A DNA stretch of 64,000 nucleotides from an uncultured Prevotella sp. (GCA_946404405.1 CAMJDL010000010.1:1-64000); one strand, 5' to 3'; shown: positions 53,214 through 62,061, numbered from the stretch's first letter. The notes: generated by a model from the sequence alone, not told the origin. Program-made: numbers and translations.

Positions 53214-54314
53214 TTATTTCAGCTGTTTTGCTACGAATTCTTCCAATTTCTCACCACGAAGTCCACGTTTCAGGATTTTACCCTGCTGGTCGACGACAAT
53301 GGTATGTGGAATGCTGTTCACGCAGAAATGCTTTGCAATTGCGTTCTCCCATCCTTTAAGGTCGCTCATCTGTACCCATGGAATGTTGAGTTGTTGGGTT
53401 GCAGCTTTCCATGCATCGCTGTCTTCGTCAAGTGATATGCCGATGATGCCTAATCCCTTGTCCTTATACTTGCCAAAGAGCTCCAGCATGAAAGGCATTT
53501 CTTGACGACAAGGACCACACCAGGATGCCCAAAAGTCGATAACTGTTATTTTGTTCTTGGCAACCTCGGCTAATAGACTCAGTGGCGTTCCGTCCAGTCC
53601 GGGCTGCGTGAAGTCCTTGATGGTCATGCCTTCGGCACTCTCGGCAGCTTGTTTCAGATTGGCCAGCATCTCTTGGATCGCCGGACGGTTCTGCTTTTCT
53701 GCAGGGAGTTTGCCAATCAGTTTCATACGTGTCTCATTGTCAATGAGTTCTTCTGGATAGTAGGTAAGCAGGAAGTAGCCAAACTCATTTTTGATATTCT
53801 TCTCAGTAGTCTTCACGACTATAGCAGAAAAACGCTGGTTCAGTTTGTCAATCTGCTCCATACCTTTTTGCTGTTCCATTTCATCAACTGTATTGCCGTA
53901 GATGTGCTCAGCAATGCGGTTAATCTCCTTGCCGATGGTCATTACAGAGTCGTTCAACTCCTGCCATTGTTCGTTACATTTTGTGCCACCAACACGTGAA
54001 GCTCCCGGTGTTTCCACCAACTTGATACTGATGTTGCCAGGTTCTACGAAGAATGGAGCATTCAGCTCGTTGCGCTTCTCGCTATATACCATGCAAAGAT
54101 AAGTTGAATCGGTCTCACCGCTCAACTCAAACTTACCATCCTTTACGATTAGCGTATCCGTGGGGATACCAGTCTGTAAGTCGTTGGTGATGTATAGCGT
54201 ATCGCCATCTTCCAACCCCTCTGCTGATCCACTGATTTTGTAGGTGTTAGAATGGCACGCTGTCAGTGCGAGTACTGCTGCACTAAACAATATACTGGCT
54301 TGAAATGCTTTCAT
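53214..54314 (-). CDS. TlpA-like thioredoxin-fold lipoprotein with DUF4369-like N-terminus
   Basis: A 366-residue envelope thiol-disulfide protein. The ATG at 54314 gives MKAFQASILFSAAVLALTAC, a lipoprotein signal peptide with Cys20. Residues of about 25-125 resemble the beta-rich DUF4369 domain (YKISGSAEGLEDGDTLYI). A helical linker follows, and residues of about 240-366 are the thioredoxin fold with VIDFWASWCGPCRQEM (Cys266, Cys269) and the cis-Pro segment NSIPHTIVVD. Its start lies within the 3' end of prs (32-bp overlap). Likely substrates are oxidised envelope proteins or cytochrome c maturation partners. Confidence 0.88.
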   Translation of the reverse strand: MKAFQASILFSAAVLALTACHSNTYKISGSAEGLEDGDTLYITNDLQTGIPTDTLIVKDGKFELSGETDSTYLCMVYSEKRNELNAPFFVEPGNISIKLVETPGASRVGGTKCNEQWQELNDSVMTIGKEINRIAEHIYGNTVDEMEQQKGMEQIDKLNQRFSAIVVKTTEKNIKNEFGYFLLTYYPEELIDNETRMKLIGKLPAEKQNRPAIQEMLANLKQAAESAEGMTIKDFTQPGLDGTPLSLLAEVAKNKITVIDFWASWCGPCRQEMPFMLELFGKYKDKGLGIIGISLDEDSDAWKAATQQLNIPWVQMSDLKGWENAIAKHFCVNSIPHTIVVDQQGKILKRGLRGEKLEEFVAKQLK

Positions 54315-55221
54315 TATTGATGACTCGGCGAATAGTTTCTGCAAATAAATCTGCAACGCTAAGCTGTTTTACTTTGGCACAGCGTTGTGTATAAGGGATG
54401 GAGTCGGTGAATACGATTTCCTCAAGGGCGGAGTTTTGTACGCGCTCACTGGCAGGGCCGCTCATCACACAGTGTGAAGCACAGGCACGAACAGTTTTTG
54501 CGCCAGAAGCCTTCATCAGGTCGGCAGCCTTGGTAATGGTACCGGCAGTATCTACCATGTCGTCGATAATTACAACGTTCTTGCCTTCTACCTCACCGAT
54601 GATTTGCATCGAGGCTACTACATTGGCACGTGCACGCGTCTTGTTGCACAATACCAGTGGACAGCCCAAATACTTAGCATAGGTGTTGGCACGCTTTGAA
54701 CCGCCAACATCTGGTGACGCAATGACCAAATCGTCGAGCTTCAGCGACTGCAGATAGGGCAGTATCACGTTCGAGGCATACAGATGGTCGACGGGAACAT
54801 TGAAGAAACCCTGAATTTGGTCTGCGTGTAAATCCATCGTGATTACGCGGTTGACACCTGCGGCAGACAATAGGTCAGCCACCAATTTGGCACCGATGCT
54901 TACGCGTGGTTTGTCCTTACGATCCTGACGAGCCCATCCGAAATAGGGGATGACGGCATTGATGGTGCGTGCTGAAGCACGTTTTGCTGCATCAATCATG
55001 AGCAGCAACTCCATCAGATTGTCTGAATTGGGAAAGGTGCTCTGCACCAAGAAGATGTCGCGTCCGCGAATACTCTCTTCGTAAGACACAGCAAACTCAC
55101 CATCCGAGAACTTTGTGATTTGCAGTTCTCCGAGCGGGCAGCCTAAGCTTTGGCAGATTTTCTCTGCGAGGTACGTTGTGGCAGTACCTGAAAACACCAT
55201 GTAGTTTTTATTAGCGCTCAT
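54283..55221 (-). CDS. prs: Ribose-phosphate pyrophosphokinase
   Basis: Makes PRPP from ribose-5-phosphate and ATP for nucleotide, histidine and tryptophan synthesis. It is 312 residues, standard length. MDLHADQIQGFF (about 129-140) is the PRPP synthetase signature, RQDRKDKPRVSIGAK the flexible loop region, and VVIIDDMVDTAGTITKAADLM (about 216-236) the PRPP-binding motif. It is third in the minus-strand operon pheS, thiE-like, prs, tlpA-like, 16 bp after the thiE-like gene. Confidence 0.97.
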   Translation of the reverse strand: MSANKNYMVFSGTATTYLAEKICQSLGCPLGELQITKFSDGEFAVSYEESIRGRDIFLVQSTFPNSDNLMELLLMIDAAKRASARTINAVIPYFGWARQDRKDKPRVSIGAKLVADLLSAAGVNRVITMDLHADQIQGFFNVPVDHLYASNVILPYLQSLKLDDLVIASPDVGGSKRANTYAKYLGCPLVLCNKTRARANVVASMQIIGEVEGKNVVIIDDMVDTAGTITKAADLMKASGAKTVRACASHCVMSGPASERVQNSALEEIVFTDSIPYTQRCAKVKQLSVADLFAETIRRVINNESISSQYIV

Positions 55222-55237
55222 CTCTTATGATTTGTTT

Positions 55238-55852
55238 TTATCCTATTGCTTTACGTATCTTGGAAAAATGGTCTATCAGTGCCTGGTAGTCCAATTCCTG
55301 ATGGATGTTGAAACGGTTCCACAGGTCACCACTAATAACAATTCCTCCAAATCCCAGGTCCTTGGCCATACGTACATTGTCGAGATTCATACCTCCCAAT
55401 GCATAAACGTGTTTGTCTATCAGTCCTTTGCGTGACGCTTCTTTCAACTCGTCTAAAGTAAATGTGGCCTTCTGGTCTGGTTCCGTCTGACTGTCGAAGA
55501 TATACTTCAACAACACGTAGTCAGCATTCTTTTTAGTTGCCTTGAGTTGGTCCAGATGTGTACATGTACGACTGATATGCCCCTTGTAGCCACTTGGTGG
55601 CAGTGTGGTTTCATCGTCTATATGTATGCCGTGCAACTTATATTCTTGTTTCAGATAGAAATTGTCGTGTACAGTGATCTTAGAGTAGTATTCGTCTGAC
55701 AGCAGCGTGAGCAGTCTTTCTGAGTAGATAGGCTCAGAACCGGGCTTATACAGATGCAGGTTGTCCAGTCCTGCTTCGAATAGGGAAGTCAGGATTTTGT
55801 CTTCTTCAACGAAGAAGTTTGGCTGCGTCATTATAGCGAGTTTCATACTCAT
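55238..55852 (-). CDS. Thiamine phosphate synthase/TenI-family protein
   Basis: A 204-residue TIM-barrel protein of the ThiE/TenI superfamily. LHLYKPGSEP near 31-40 replaces the usual QLREK of true ThiE, and HGIHIDDETTLPP, SRTCTHLDQLKATKKNADYVLL and YALGGMNLDNV (phosphate-binding end, about 149-159) follow barrel order. Loss of the ThiE signature makes thiamine phosphate synthase activity doubtful. A TenI-like isomerase or an unknown function is as likely. There are no thiamine genes nearby. It lies between pheS (31 bp) and prs in the operon. Confidence 0.78.
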   Translation of the reverse strand: MSMKLAIMTQPNFFVEEDKILTSLFEAGLDNLHLYKPGSEPIYSERLLTLLSDEYYSKITVHDNFYLKQEYKLHGIHIDDETTLPPSGYKGHISRTCTHLDQLKATKKNADYVLLKYIFDSQTEPDQKATFTLDELKEASRKGLIDKHVYALGGMNLDNVRMAKDLGFGGIVISGDLWNRFNIHQELDYQALIDHFSKIRKAIG

Positions 55853-55883
55853 CTTTCAGTTCTTACTTCTTAGACTTCGTTTT

Positions 55884-56942
55884 TTAGTTTGCTGCTTCGA
55901 ATTCTTTGAGGAATCTGACGTCGTTTTCTGAGAACATACGCAGGTCGCTGACTCGATATTTCAGGTTGGTAATACGCTCAACACCCATGCCAAAGGCATA
56001 TCCCGAGTATATCTTTGAGTCAATGCCACACTGTTCCAGCACGTTGGGATCAACCATACCGCATCCCAGAATCTCTACCCATCCTGTGTGTTTGCAGAAT
56101 CCGCAACCCTCACCGCCACAGATGAAGCATGAGATGTCCATCTCTGCTGAAGGTTCTGTGAATGGGAAGTATGAGGGGCGCAGACGTATCTGTGTGTCGG
56201 CACCGAACATTTCTCGGGCAAACGAAAGTAACACCTGCTTCAGGTCTGTGAAGCTCACATTCTTATCTATATATAGTCCCTCTACCTGATGGAAGAAACA
56301 GTGTGCACGGGCTGTAATAGCCTCATTGCGATAAACACGTCCTGGACAAATCACGCGAATGGGGGCTGTCAACTTGCCATCCTCGGTATGCATATTCTCC
56401 ATCACGCGTGCCTGAACACTTGAAGTGTGCGAACGCAATAAGATGTTCTTGGTAACGTCGTTGGGATGCTGCGAAACAAAGAAAGTGTCCTGCATATCGC
56501 GGGCAGGGTGGTCAGCGGCAAAATTCATCTTCGTGAATACGTGGAGGTCGTCTTCTACCTCAGGACCGTCTGCCAGGACAAAACCCATTCGCGAGAAAAT
56601 ATCAATAATCTCGTTGGTGACAATAGTCAATGGATGGCGAGACCCCAATTGTATGGGGTATGGGGTACGTGTCAAGTCGATGGCTTCCTCGCCGGTATCT
56701 TGTGTCTCTACCTCTTCGCGTAACTGGTTGATGCGCTCTGTTGCCAGCGTTTTCAACTCGTTAATCTTCATGCCAATAGTCTTTTTCTGATCGGCTGCGA
56801 CCTCACGGAAGTCGTTCATCAGGGCTGTAATTTCGCCTTTCTTACTAAGGTATTTCAGACGAAGTTGCTCTACTTCTTCCGCATTCTTTGCACTCAGTGT
56901 TTGTACTTCTTTCAGAAGTTCGTCTATCTTATCAAGTATCAT
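55884..56942 (-). CDS. pheS: Phenylalanyl-tRNA synthetase alpha subunit
   Basis: Catalytic subunit of the (alpha-beta)2 enzyme that charges tRNA-Phe. The 352 residues start with a coiled-coil arm (DKIDELLKEVQTLSAKNAEEVEQLRLKYLSKKGEI region). FSRMGFVLADGPEVEDD, HPARDMQDTFFV, RSHTSSVQARVM (motif 2 region) and GYAFGMGVERITNLKY (motif 3) form the class II core. CFICGGEGCGFCKHTGWVEILGCGMV (about 271-296) is Cys-rich and could bind zinc. pheT is not in the window, so the subunits are encoded apart. Confidence 0.96.
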   Translation of the reverse strand: MILDKIDELLKEVQTLSAKNAEEVEQLRLKYLSKKGEITALMNDFREVAADQKKTIGMKINELKTLATERINQLREEVETQDTGEEAIDLTRTPYPIQLGSRHPLTIVTNEIIDIFSRMGFVLADGPEVEDDLHVFTKMNFAADHPARDMQDTFFVSQHPNDVTKNILLRSHTSSVQARVMENMHTEDGKLTAPIRVICPGRVYRNEAITARAHCFFHQVEGLYIDKNVSFTDLKQVLLSFAREMFGADTQIRLRPSYFPFTEPSAEMDISCFICGGEGCGFCKHTGWVEILGCGMVDPNVLEQCGIDSKIYSGYAFGMGVERITNLKYRVSDLRMFSENDVRFLKEFEAAN

Positions 56943-56971
56943 AATCTTGGTGTAAAACTAGAATTTTGATG

Positions 56972-56979
56972 CAAAGGTA
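56972..56979 (-). promoter_or_regulatory. -7 box of the pheS operon promoter
   Basis: TACCTTTG on the minus strand, 29 bp before the pheS ATG. A heptamer array begins 6 bp upstream and occupies the -33 region. Confidence 0.66.
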
Positions 56980-56985
56980 CAAAAT

Positions 56986-57013
56986 AATTCATAATTCATA
57001 ATGCATAATTCAT
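56986..57013. repeat. Promoter-adjacent heptamer array, four units
   Basis: Plus-strand units are AATTCAT, AATTCAT, AATGCAT and AATTCAT. The array separates the divergent promoters of pheS and the DUF4348 gene. Confidence 0.9.
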
Positions 57014-57015
57014 AA

Positions 57016-57031
57016 TAATTTTGTAATTTTG
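57016..57031 (+). promoter_or_regulatory. Two abutting -7 boxes upstream of the DUF4348 operon
   Basis: TAATTTTG occurs at 57016-57023 and again at 57024-57031. Either could serve; the second gives a leader of about 30 bp. Confidence 0.6.
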
Positions 57032-57068
57032 CACAAAATTTGAGAGAAGTCAGTAAATTAGTCGATTC

Positions 57069-57911
57069 ATGAGACATTATTTCTTCTTGCCGGCAGCCTT
57101 TCTCCTCATTTTCATTTCTTGTGGAGGAAGCAAGACAGGTACAGCTACCACTGAAGAGGTAGCCGACAGTGTCGTAGCCAGCGACACAATGACTGCTGTC
57201 GATTCATTGTTGGCCGAATTGGACAATTTGCCCATGCCTAAGGCTGCAGATGAGTTGTTTGACGATTTCGTGTTCAATTTTGCAGCTAACCGCAAACTCC
57301 AGATGGAGCGTATCCTCTTTCCCCTGCGTATGGTGACTGATGATAAGGTCGAGACCGTCGACCGTCAACAATGGAAGATGGAACATTTCTTTATGCATCA
57401 GGGCTACTACACAGAGTTGTTTGATAATGAACGCCACATGGAGGTCGTGAAAGACACCTCAGTCAATCAGGCTGTCGTTGAGAAAATTTTTTTTGATTCG
57501 CAGAAAGTCAGTCAGTATTATTTCCGTCGTCTGAAGGGTGCATGGATGTTGGTAGAGGTGCGTTCTATTCCTTTTACCAAATCGAATAACGCTTCGTTCC
57601 TGCCTTTCTATCATCAGTTCGCCAGCAGTCCTGAATATCAGTTGCAGCATTTAGACAACGAGGTCATCTTTGTCGGTCCAGATCCTGACGACGATTTCGC
57701 TACGATGGAAGGCGTTATTACGCCCGATACATGGGAAGCTTTTGCTCCCCAGTTGCCAAAGAAGATGATATACAATATTATTTATGGTGAACCTCGAAAG
57801 GAGGGCAACAGCAAACTCTTTGTGCTTCGTGGTATTGCCAATGGTATGGAACTCGAAATGACCTTCCAACGCAATAATGGTAACTGGCGACTCACCAAAC
57901 TCTCTACCTGA
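57069..57911 (+). CDS. DUF4348-type lipoprotein
   Basis: A 280-residue lipoprotein of unknown function: signal peptide FFLPAAFLLIFISC with Cys18, then a low-complexity Thr/Ser/Ala linker. From about residue 60 a globular part matches the DUF4348 pattern (DELFDDFVFNFAANRKLQMERILFPL, MEHFFMHQGYYTELFD). It is likely periplasmic. murB begins at the base after its stop, so the two are cotranscribed and coupled; a link to envelope building is suggested by position only. Confidence 0.75.
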   Translation: MRHYFFLPAAFLLIFISCGGSKTGTATTEEVADSVVASDTMTAVDSLLAELDNLPMPKAADELFDDFVFNFAANRKLQMERILFPLRMVTDDKVETVDRQQWKMEHFFMHQGYYTELFDNERHMEVVKDTSVNQAVVEKIFFDSQKVSQYYFRRLKGAWMLVEVRSIPFTKSNNASFLPFYHQFASSPEYQLQHLDNEVIFVGPDPDDDFATMEGVITPDTWEAFAPQLPKKMIYNIIYGEPRKEGNSKLFVLRGIANGMELEMTFQRNNGNWRLTKLST

Positions 57912-58913
57912 ATGAAAGACTTATGCGATTATAGCCTCTTGGCTCACAATACGTTCGGTATCGATGCCCGCTGCTCCCGTTTCCTTGAATACGAGACAGC
58001 GATAGAGGCTCAGCAGGTTGCCGAAATTCTAAGAAACACTTCACTACCATATATTATAATAGGAGGTGGCAGCAATCTGTTATTGACGCACGACTTTCCT
58101 GGCATTGTTGTCCACTCTGATGTTAAAGGTTGGGACATTGCCGGATGTCGCATAGCCTGCGGTAGTGGTGAGACCTGGGATGAGATGGTTGAGGTTAGCT
58201 TGCAAAACGGACTCTACGGTGCGGAGAACCTATCGCTCATTCCTGGCGATGTGGGTGCATCTGCTGTGCAGAATATTGGAGCTTATGGCGTTGAGGCTAA
58301 AGACTTTATTCGCGAAGTTCATGCTGTTGAAATAGCTACAGGACACTTTTGTATCATTGACCGCGACGACTGTCAGTATGGCTACCGTAAGAGCCGCTTC
58401 AAACAGGAGTGGAAAAATCGCTTTCTCATTACGATGGTAGTCTATGAGTTCTCCAACGTCTATCAACCTCGTCTCGACTATGGCAATATCCGTAGTGAAT
58501 TAGAGCGTCGGGGCATTGCTGAACCCACAGCCCAGCAGTTGCGTCAGGTTATTATCGATATACGCAATGCCAAACTGCCCGATCCTAAGGTGCAGGGCAA
58601 TGCTGGTAGCTTCTTTATGAATCCGGTAGTCAGTCGTCAGAAGTATGAGGAATTGGCTGCCCAGTATACCCAAATGCCTCACTATACTGTTGACACAGAC
58701 CACGAAAAGATTCCCGCAGGTTGGATGATTGAACAATGTGGCTGGAAGGGCAAGTCGCTTGGTAGGGCAGGGGTTCATGATAAGCAGGCTCTCGTTCTCG
58801 TCAATCTTGGTGGCGCTACAGGTCAGGAAATTGTAGATCTCTGTGAGACTATCCGAAAGGATGTGTCAGATAAGTTTGGTATTGATATCCATCCCGAAGT
58901 TAATGTGATATGA
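57912..58913 (+). CDS. murB: UDP-N-acetylenolpyruvoylglucosamine reductase
   Basis: A flavoenzyme that reduces UDP-GlcNAc-enolpyruvate to UDP-MurNAc, the second step of peptidoglycan precursor synthesis. The 333 residues match the E. coli-like type I form. IIIGGGSNLLLTHDFPG (about 48-64) is the FAD phosphate loop. GAENLSLIPGDVGASAVQNIGAYGVE, YGYRKSRFK (catalytic region) and NAGSFFMNPV (Ser as proton donor) follow. It shares the operon with the DUF4348 and metallo-hydrolase genes, overlapping the latter by 4 bp. Confidence 0.96.
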   Translation: MKDLCDYSLLAHNTFGIDARCSRFLEYETAIEAQQVAEILRNTSLPYIIIGGGSNLLLTHDFPGIVVHSDVKGWDIAGCRIACGSGETWDEMVEVSLQNGLYGAENLSLIPGDVGASAVQNIGAYGVEAKDFIREVHAVEIATGHFCIIDRDDCQYGYRKSRFKQEWKNRFLITMVVYEFSNVYQPRLDYGNIRSELERRGIAEPTAQQLRQVIIDIRNAKLPDPKVQGNAGSFFMNPVVSRQKYEELAAQYTQMPHYTVDTDHEKIPAGWMIEQCGWKGKSLGRAGVHDKQALVLVNLGGATGQEIVDLCETIRKDVSDKFGIDIHPEVNVI

Positions 58914-59683
58914 AACTAACTTTCTTAGGCACGGGAACTTCGTGTGGCGTCCCCACAATTGGCTGTCAGTGTCACACCTGCACAAGCTCAGACCCTCACG
59001 ACAAACGGTTGCGCTGTTCTGCCCTCATTGAGACGGACAAAACCCGAATACTCATCGATTGCGGACCTGATTTCCGCGAGCAGATTATGCCACACCCCTT
59101 CCGACGTATTGATGCCATCCTTATTACTCACGCCCACTACGACCACATGGGCGGTATGGACGATATTCGTCCTTATTGTCAGTTTGGCGAAATCAATGTC
59201 TATGCTGACCCTATCGCCCGTAAGGGTATGCTACAAATGCTGCCTTACTGCTTTGCCGAACATCGCTATCCTGGTGTGCCGGCCATCCAACTTCATGAGA
59301 TTCATCCTCACGAGACTTTTACTATTGGCGATTTTCGCATAACTCCCTTTCAGGTCATGCACCACGATCTTCCTATTCTTGGCTATCGTATTTCGCAAGG
59401 ACAAAAGACGCTTGTTTACATTACCGACATGAAGTCCATCGCTCCTGAGGAAATTCCTTACTCTGAACAATGTGATGTATTGGTTTTGAACGCATTACGA
59501 CCACTTCCGCATCACTCTCATCAAACGCTTGACGAGGCCGTTAGTTTTGCTCAGCACATTGCTGCCTCTCAGACGTGGCTCATCCACAGCAGTCACGATA
59601 TGCCACGCCACGACGACGTCAATCGACTGCTGCCTTCAAATATCCAAATGGCATTCGATGGTCAGGTCATTGATATTGCATAA
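58910..59683 (+). CDS. MBL-fold metallo-hydrolase (PhnP-like)
   Basis: A 257-residue metallo-beta-lactamase-fold hydrolase, cytoplasmic. MKLTFLGTGTSCGVPTIGCQC (1-21) opens the fold. THAHYDHMGGMDD (HxHxDH at 74-79) binds two metals with later His residues (VMHHDLPILGYRI, IHSSHDMPRHDD). The pattern fits the PhnP/RNase Z side of the superfamily, often annotated as a phosphoribosyl 1,2-cyclic phosphate hydrolase, but no phosphonate genes are here. It overlaps murB by ATGA and precedes the AraC/TPR gene by 14 bp. Confidence 0.88.
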   Translation: MKLTFLGTGTSCGVPTIGCQCHTCTSSDPHDKRLRCSALIETDKTRILIDCGPDFREQIMPHPFRRIDAILITHAHYDHMGGMDDIRPYCQFGEINVYADPIARKGMLQMLPYCFAEHRYPGVPAIQLHEIHPHETFTIGDFRITPFQVMHHDLPILGYRISQGQKTLVYITDMKSIAPEEIPYSEQCDVLVLNALRPLPHHSHQTLDEAVSFAQHIAASQTWLIHSSHDMPRHDDVNRLLPSNIQMAFDGQVIDIA

Positions 59684-59697
59684 ATCAGAAGAAAAGA

Positions 59698-61392
59698 ATG
59701 ATGTCAAGAAGAAATCTCATAAATATTATCTGGATACTCTGCACTGTACTGCTTATTGTGAGTTGTAATAACGGCAACGATGCTACAAAGGATGTGGAGG
59801 AAAAAACTGCTTGGCAGCAATATGACGAAGCACGCAAGGCAAATGACCTTGACCGTACATTAGTCCTTATCGACAGTATGAAGCAGGCGAAGATGATTAC
59901 GACGTCGAAGGCTGACTATCTGCGTGGTCTTGAGTATGACCGCGCATGGAAGATGCGAATTGCGGAGAACTTCTATAAGAAAGCATATAAGGGCTACGCC
60001 TCCAATCCTTCTCATGATTGGGAAAGCTATACTGATGCAGGTTACAGATGGTCGTATCTGCGCTTCAGAAGAGGAGATACCGAAGGAGCCTTGGACATTG
60101 TATCCAAACTGCTGGCTCAGGCAAAGGAAAACACAGCTTTTCCAAAAAGTGTCGAGGCATCCTTGCTGATGTTGATGGCCGACTGTCAGTTGCAATTGCA
60201 CCATAACGACGAGGCGCGGCTCACGTGGCAGAAGGCATACGAGATGCAACAACAGGCTATTCAAGCAAATCAAAGAGCGGAACTGCCTTGGATAAGCATG
60301 AGCATCTCTGACTACCTTTATAAAATGGGAGACATTGAAGGGGCAAAAGAGTGGCTCGACCGTGTTGAACAGGAATTTCCCCTCTTTGAGCAAAAGGGCG
60401 ACTCTTTGATTATTGAGGAATGGAGAGGTCATATTGCCCTTAAACGGGCACTCTACCTACAAGAAACTGGGCATTCTGCCGAAGCTGCCGCTACTTACGC
60501 CTCAGTACCCAACAGCCGCATCATGGAACCTGATGGTTATAGAGAGGCTGCCGACTACTTGATTGCTGCAGGCCTCTACGACAAGGCTGCTTACTGGTAC
60601 GAGCAGATAGACAGTACCTATTTGGCAACTGATGGTGCGCAGATGACTTTCGACATCATTTCCACCCGCCTGTCTCCACGCTATTCGGTCTATCGCAAAG
60701 CTGGTCGAAACGCTGACGCATTGATGATTGCTGACAGCATGAGCGCAGCTATTGACTCTGCTCTCATCTGGCAGAAAAAGAACGATGCCAGTGAATTGGC
60801 CGTTATCTACCAGACACACGAGAAGGAACTGGCACTGGAAGAGTCAGAATTTAAGGGTACCGTCTATCGCATTCTCGTCATCGCTGCAATCTTTATTTGT
60901 CTGCTTATTGCCTACCTGCTTAGGCGCTCCTATATATATAATAAGGTACTCCTTGAGAAGAATCGCCGTCTGATTGCTGACATGGAACAACGCGAGCAGG
61001 AGCAGCAGCAAGCTATTGAACATTTGAAGGCAGAACCCGAAGAACAACTCACTACTGAGCAGCAGCTCTTCCGTCGTATCTGCGATCTCATGGAGTCATC
61101 AGACCGCATATATACAGACCCGGAACTCGACCGTAATCGTATAGCTCAAATCCTCGGTACCAACGAACACTATGTCACTGATGCTATCAGTATGTGCGCC
61201 AATGGCAAGAGTGTTAACGGATTCCTTAACGAGTACCGTCTGAGATATGCAGCCCACTTGCTGGCAACGACCCGAGACCCCGTGACGGTTATAGCTGAGC
61301 TTTCTGGCTTCTCGCGTAGTTCTTTCTTCCGCGTATTCAGCGATGCCTACGGTATGTCGCCATCTGATTATCGTCAGGTTGCCAGTAAATAA
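59698..61392 (+). CDS. Membrane TPR protein with C-terminal AraC-type DNA-binding domain
   Basis: A 564-residue one-component regulator. The N-terminus (INIIWILCTVLLIVSC, Cys23) is a signal anchor or lipoprotein signal. Residues of about 40-370 are helical TPR-like repeats outside the membrane, a helix at about 391-411 (ILVIAAIFICLLIAYLL) crosses it, and a cytosolic coiled coil follows. Residues of about 455-564 form the AraC helix-turn-helix pair (DRNRIAQILGTNEHYV, VIAELSGFSRSSFFRVFSDAYGMSPSDYR). This is the architecture of Bacteroides membrane regulators that sense through TPRs. It ends its operon; a terminator and three direct repeats lie just downstream. Confidence 0.87.
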   Translation: MMSRRNLINIIWILCTVLLIVSCNNGNDATKDVEEKTAWQQYDEARKANDLDRTLVLIDSMKQAKMITTSKADYLRGLEYDRAWKMRIAENFYKKAYKGYASNPSHDWESYTDAGYRWSYLRFRRGDTEGALDIVSKLLAQAKENTAFPKSVEASLLMLMADCQLQLHHNDEARLTWQKAYEMQQQAIQANQRAELPWISMSISDYLYKMGDIEGAKEWLDRVEQEFPLFEQKGDSLIIEEWRGHIALKRALYLQETGHSAEAAATYASVPNSRIMEPDGYREAADYLIAAGLYDKAAYWYEQIDSTYLATDGAQMTFDIISTRLSPRYSVYRKAGRNADALMIADSMSAAIDSALIWQKKNDASELAVIYQTHEKELALEESEFKGTVYRILVIAAIFICLLIAYLLRRSYIYNKVLLEKNRRLIADMEQREQEQQQAIEHLKAEPEEQLTTEQQLFRRICDLMESSDRIYTDPELDRNRIAQILGTNEHYVTDAISMCANGKSVNGFLNEYRLRYAAHLLATTRDPVTVIAELSGFSRSSFFRVFSDAYGMSPSDYRQVASK

Positions 61393-61419
61393 CAAAAATC
61401 ATCCATTTCAACGATAACC

Positions 61420-61456
61420 AGAAGCCTGACAATCTCTTGTCAGACTTCTTTTTTTC
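61420..61456 (+). terminator. Intrinsic terminator after the AraC/TPR gene
   Basis: AGAAGCCTGACAA (61420-61432) pairs with 61437-61449 with one mismatch and a TCTC loop; a T run follows. Confidence 0.85.
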
Positions 61457-61524
61457 TCGATTTGAGACTGTTGAAATGCAGTTTTTCTCGAAATGAGACT
61501 ATTTTTTCCTACCATGAGACTATT
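61451..61524 (+). repeat. Three direct repeats upstream of the 60-residue membrane protein
   Basis: Copies of about 22 bp start at 61451, 61482 and 61503 and share TTTTTC and TGAGACTRTT. GAGACT falls at 61464, 61495 and 61516, spaced 31 and 21 bp. They lie 18-90 bp upstream of a -7 box, a fitting position for regulator binding. Confidence 0.75.
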
Positions 61525-61541
61525 GTTTTCATCAGTTGCAT

Positions 61542-61549
61542 TAAATTTG
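61542..61549 (+). promoter_or_regulatory. -7 box of the 61576 gene
   Basis: TAAATTTG, 26 bp before the ATG. Confidence 0.6.
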
Positions 61550-61575
61550 CAATCGAAATAATATTATTAAAGCGT

Positions 61576-61758
61576 ATGGAATTAACGTTTATCTTTACAG
61601 TAGCTCTAACTACTACCATGATTGTTGTGATGCTGGTATTGATAGCTATCATAATATATCAGCGTTGGCGCATTGGCGAACAGAACGTCTTCATCGAGCG
61701 CTTCATCCGGCAAAACGAAGAGATGCGAGAGAAATTGAGAAAGGCTGGAATTGTGTGA
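61576..61758 (+). CDS. 60-residue single-pass membrane protein
   Basis: The start at 61576 (MELTFIFTVALTTTMIVVM) follows a -7 box; the longer frame upstream crosses the promoter. Residues of about 3-28 are one hydrophobic helix, followed by an amphipathic, charged C-terminal helix (FIERFIRQNEEMREKLRK). The family is unknown. Three direct repeats upstream and an AraC-type regulator gene just before it suggest it is a regulated small membrane protein. Confidence 0.6.
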   Translation: MELTFIFTVALTTTMIVVMLVLIAIIIYQRWRIGEQNVFIERFIRQNEEMREKLRKAGIV

Positions 61759-61772
61759 GAATGATATTAATT

Positions 61773-61798
61773 AAGCGGACATCGAAAGGTGCCCGCTT
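61773..61798. terminator. Bidirectional terminator between convergent genes
   Basis: AAGCGGACA (61773-61781) and TGCCCGCTT (61790-61798) form a GC-rich stem with one mismatch. It lies between the small membrane protein gene and the convergent 61819 gene. Confidence 0.65.
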
Positions 61799-61818
61799 GA
61801 TTGTTGTATAATATAAGG

Positions 61819-62061
61819 TTATTTGCGTTTCTTGCGTCCGAAAATGTAGCTGTAGCTGCGCATGAGTTTGCGTACCAACAGGAATCCGTCGATGGCAGTA
61901 ATGCTGTTGCTGACCAGATGGGCTACAAGTTCCCCCTTACTGCTTGATTGCTCTGGCGCAGTAAGTTCATGCCAAAGGTTTGATATCTGGCCTGACTGTT
62001 CATGAATTTCATCCTTCAGCTGGTCTTTGCGCGACTGTATTTCATCGAGTGAACTATACAT
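61819..62061 (-). CDS. Small protein of unknown function in the YtxH/holin-like operon
   Basis: An 80-residue protein: a helical, charged first half (SLDEIQSRKDQLKDEIHEQSGQI), an amphipathic helix with Gly (NSITAIDGFLLVRKLMRSY) and a very basic end (FGRKKRK). It is probably membrane associated. It is the third gene of a conserved Bacteroidetes trio with the holin-like and YtxH genes upstream (21-bp gap). Its function is unknown. Confidence 0.6.
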   Translation of the reverse strand: MYSSLDEIQSRKDQLKDEIHEQSGQISNLWHELTAPEQSSSKGELVAHLVSNSITAIDGFLLVRKLMRSYSYIFGRKKRK

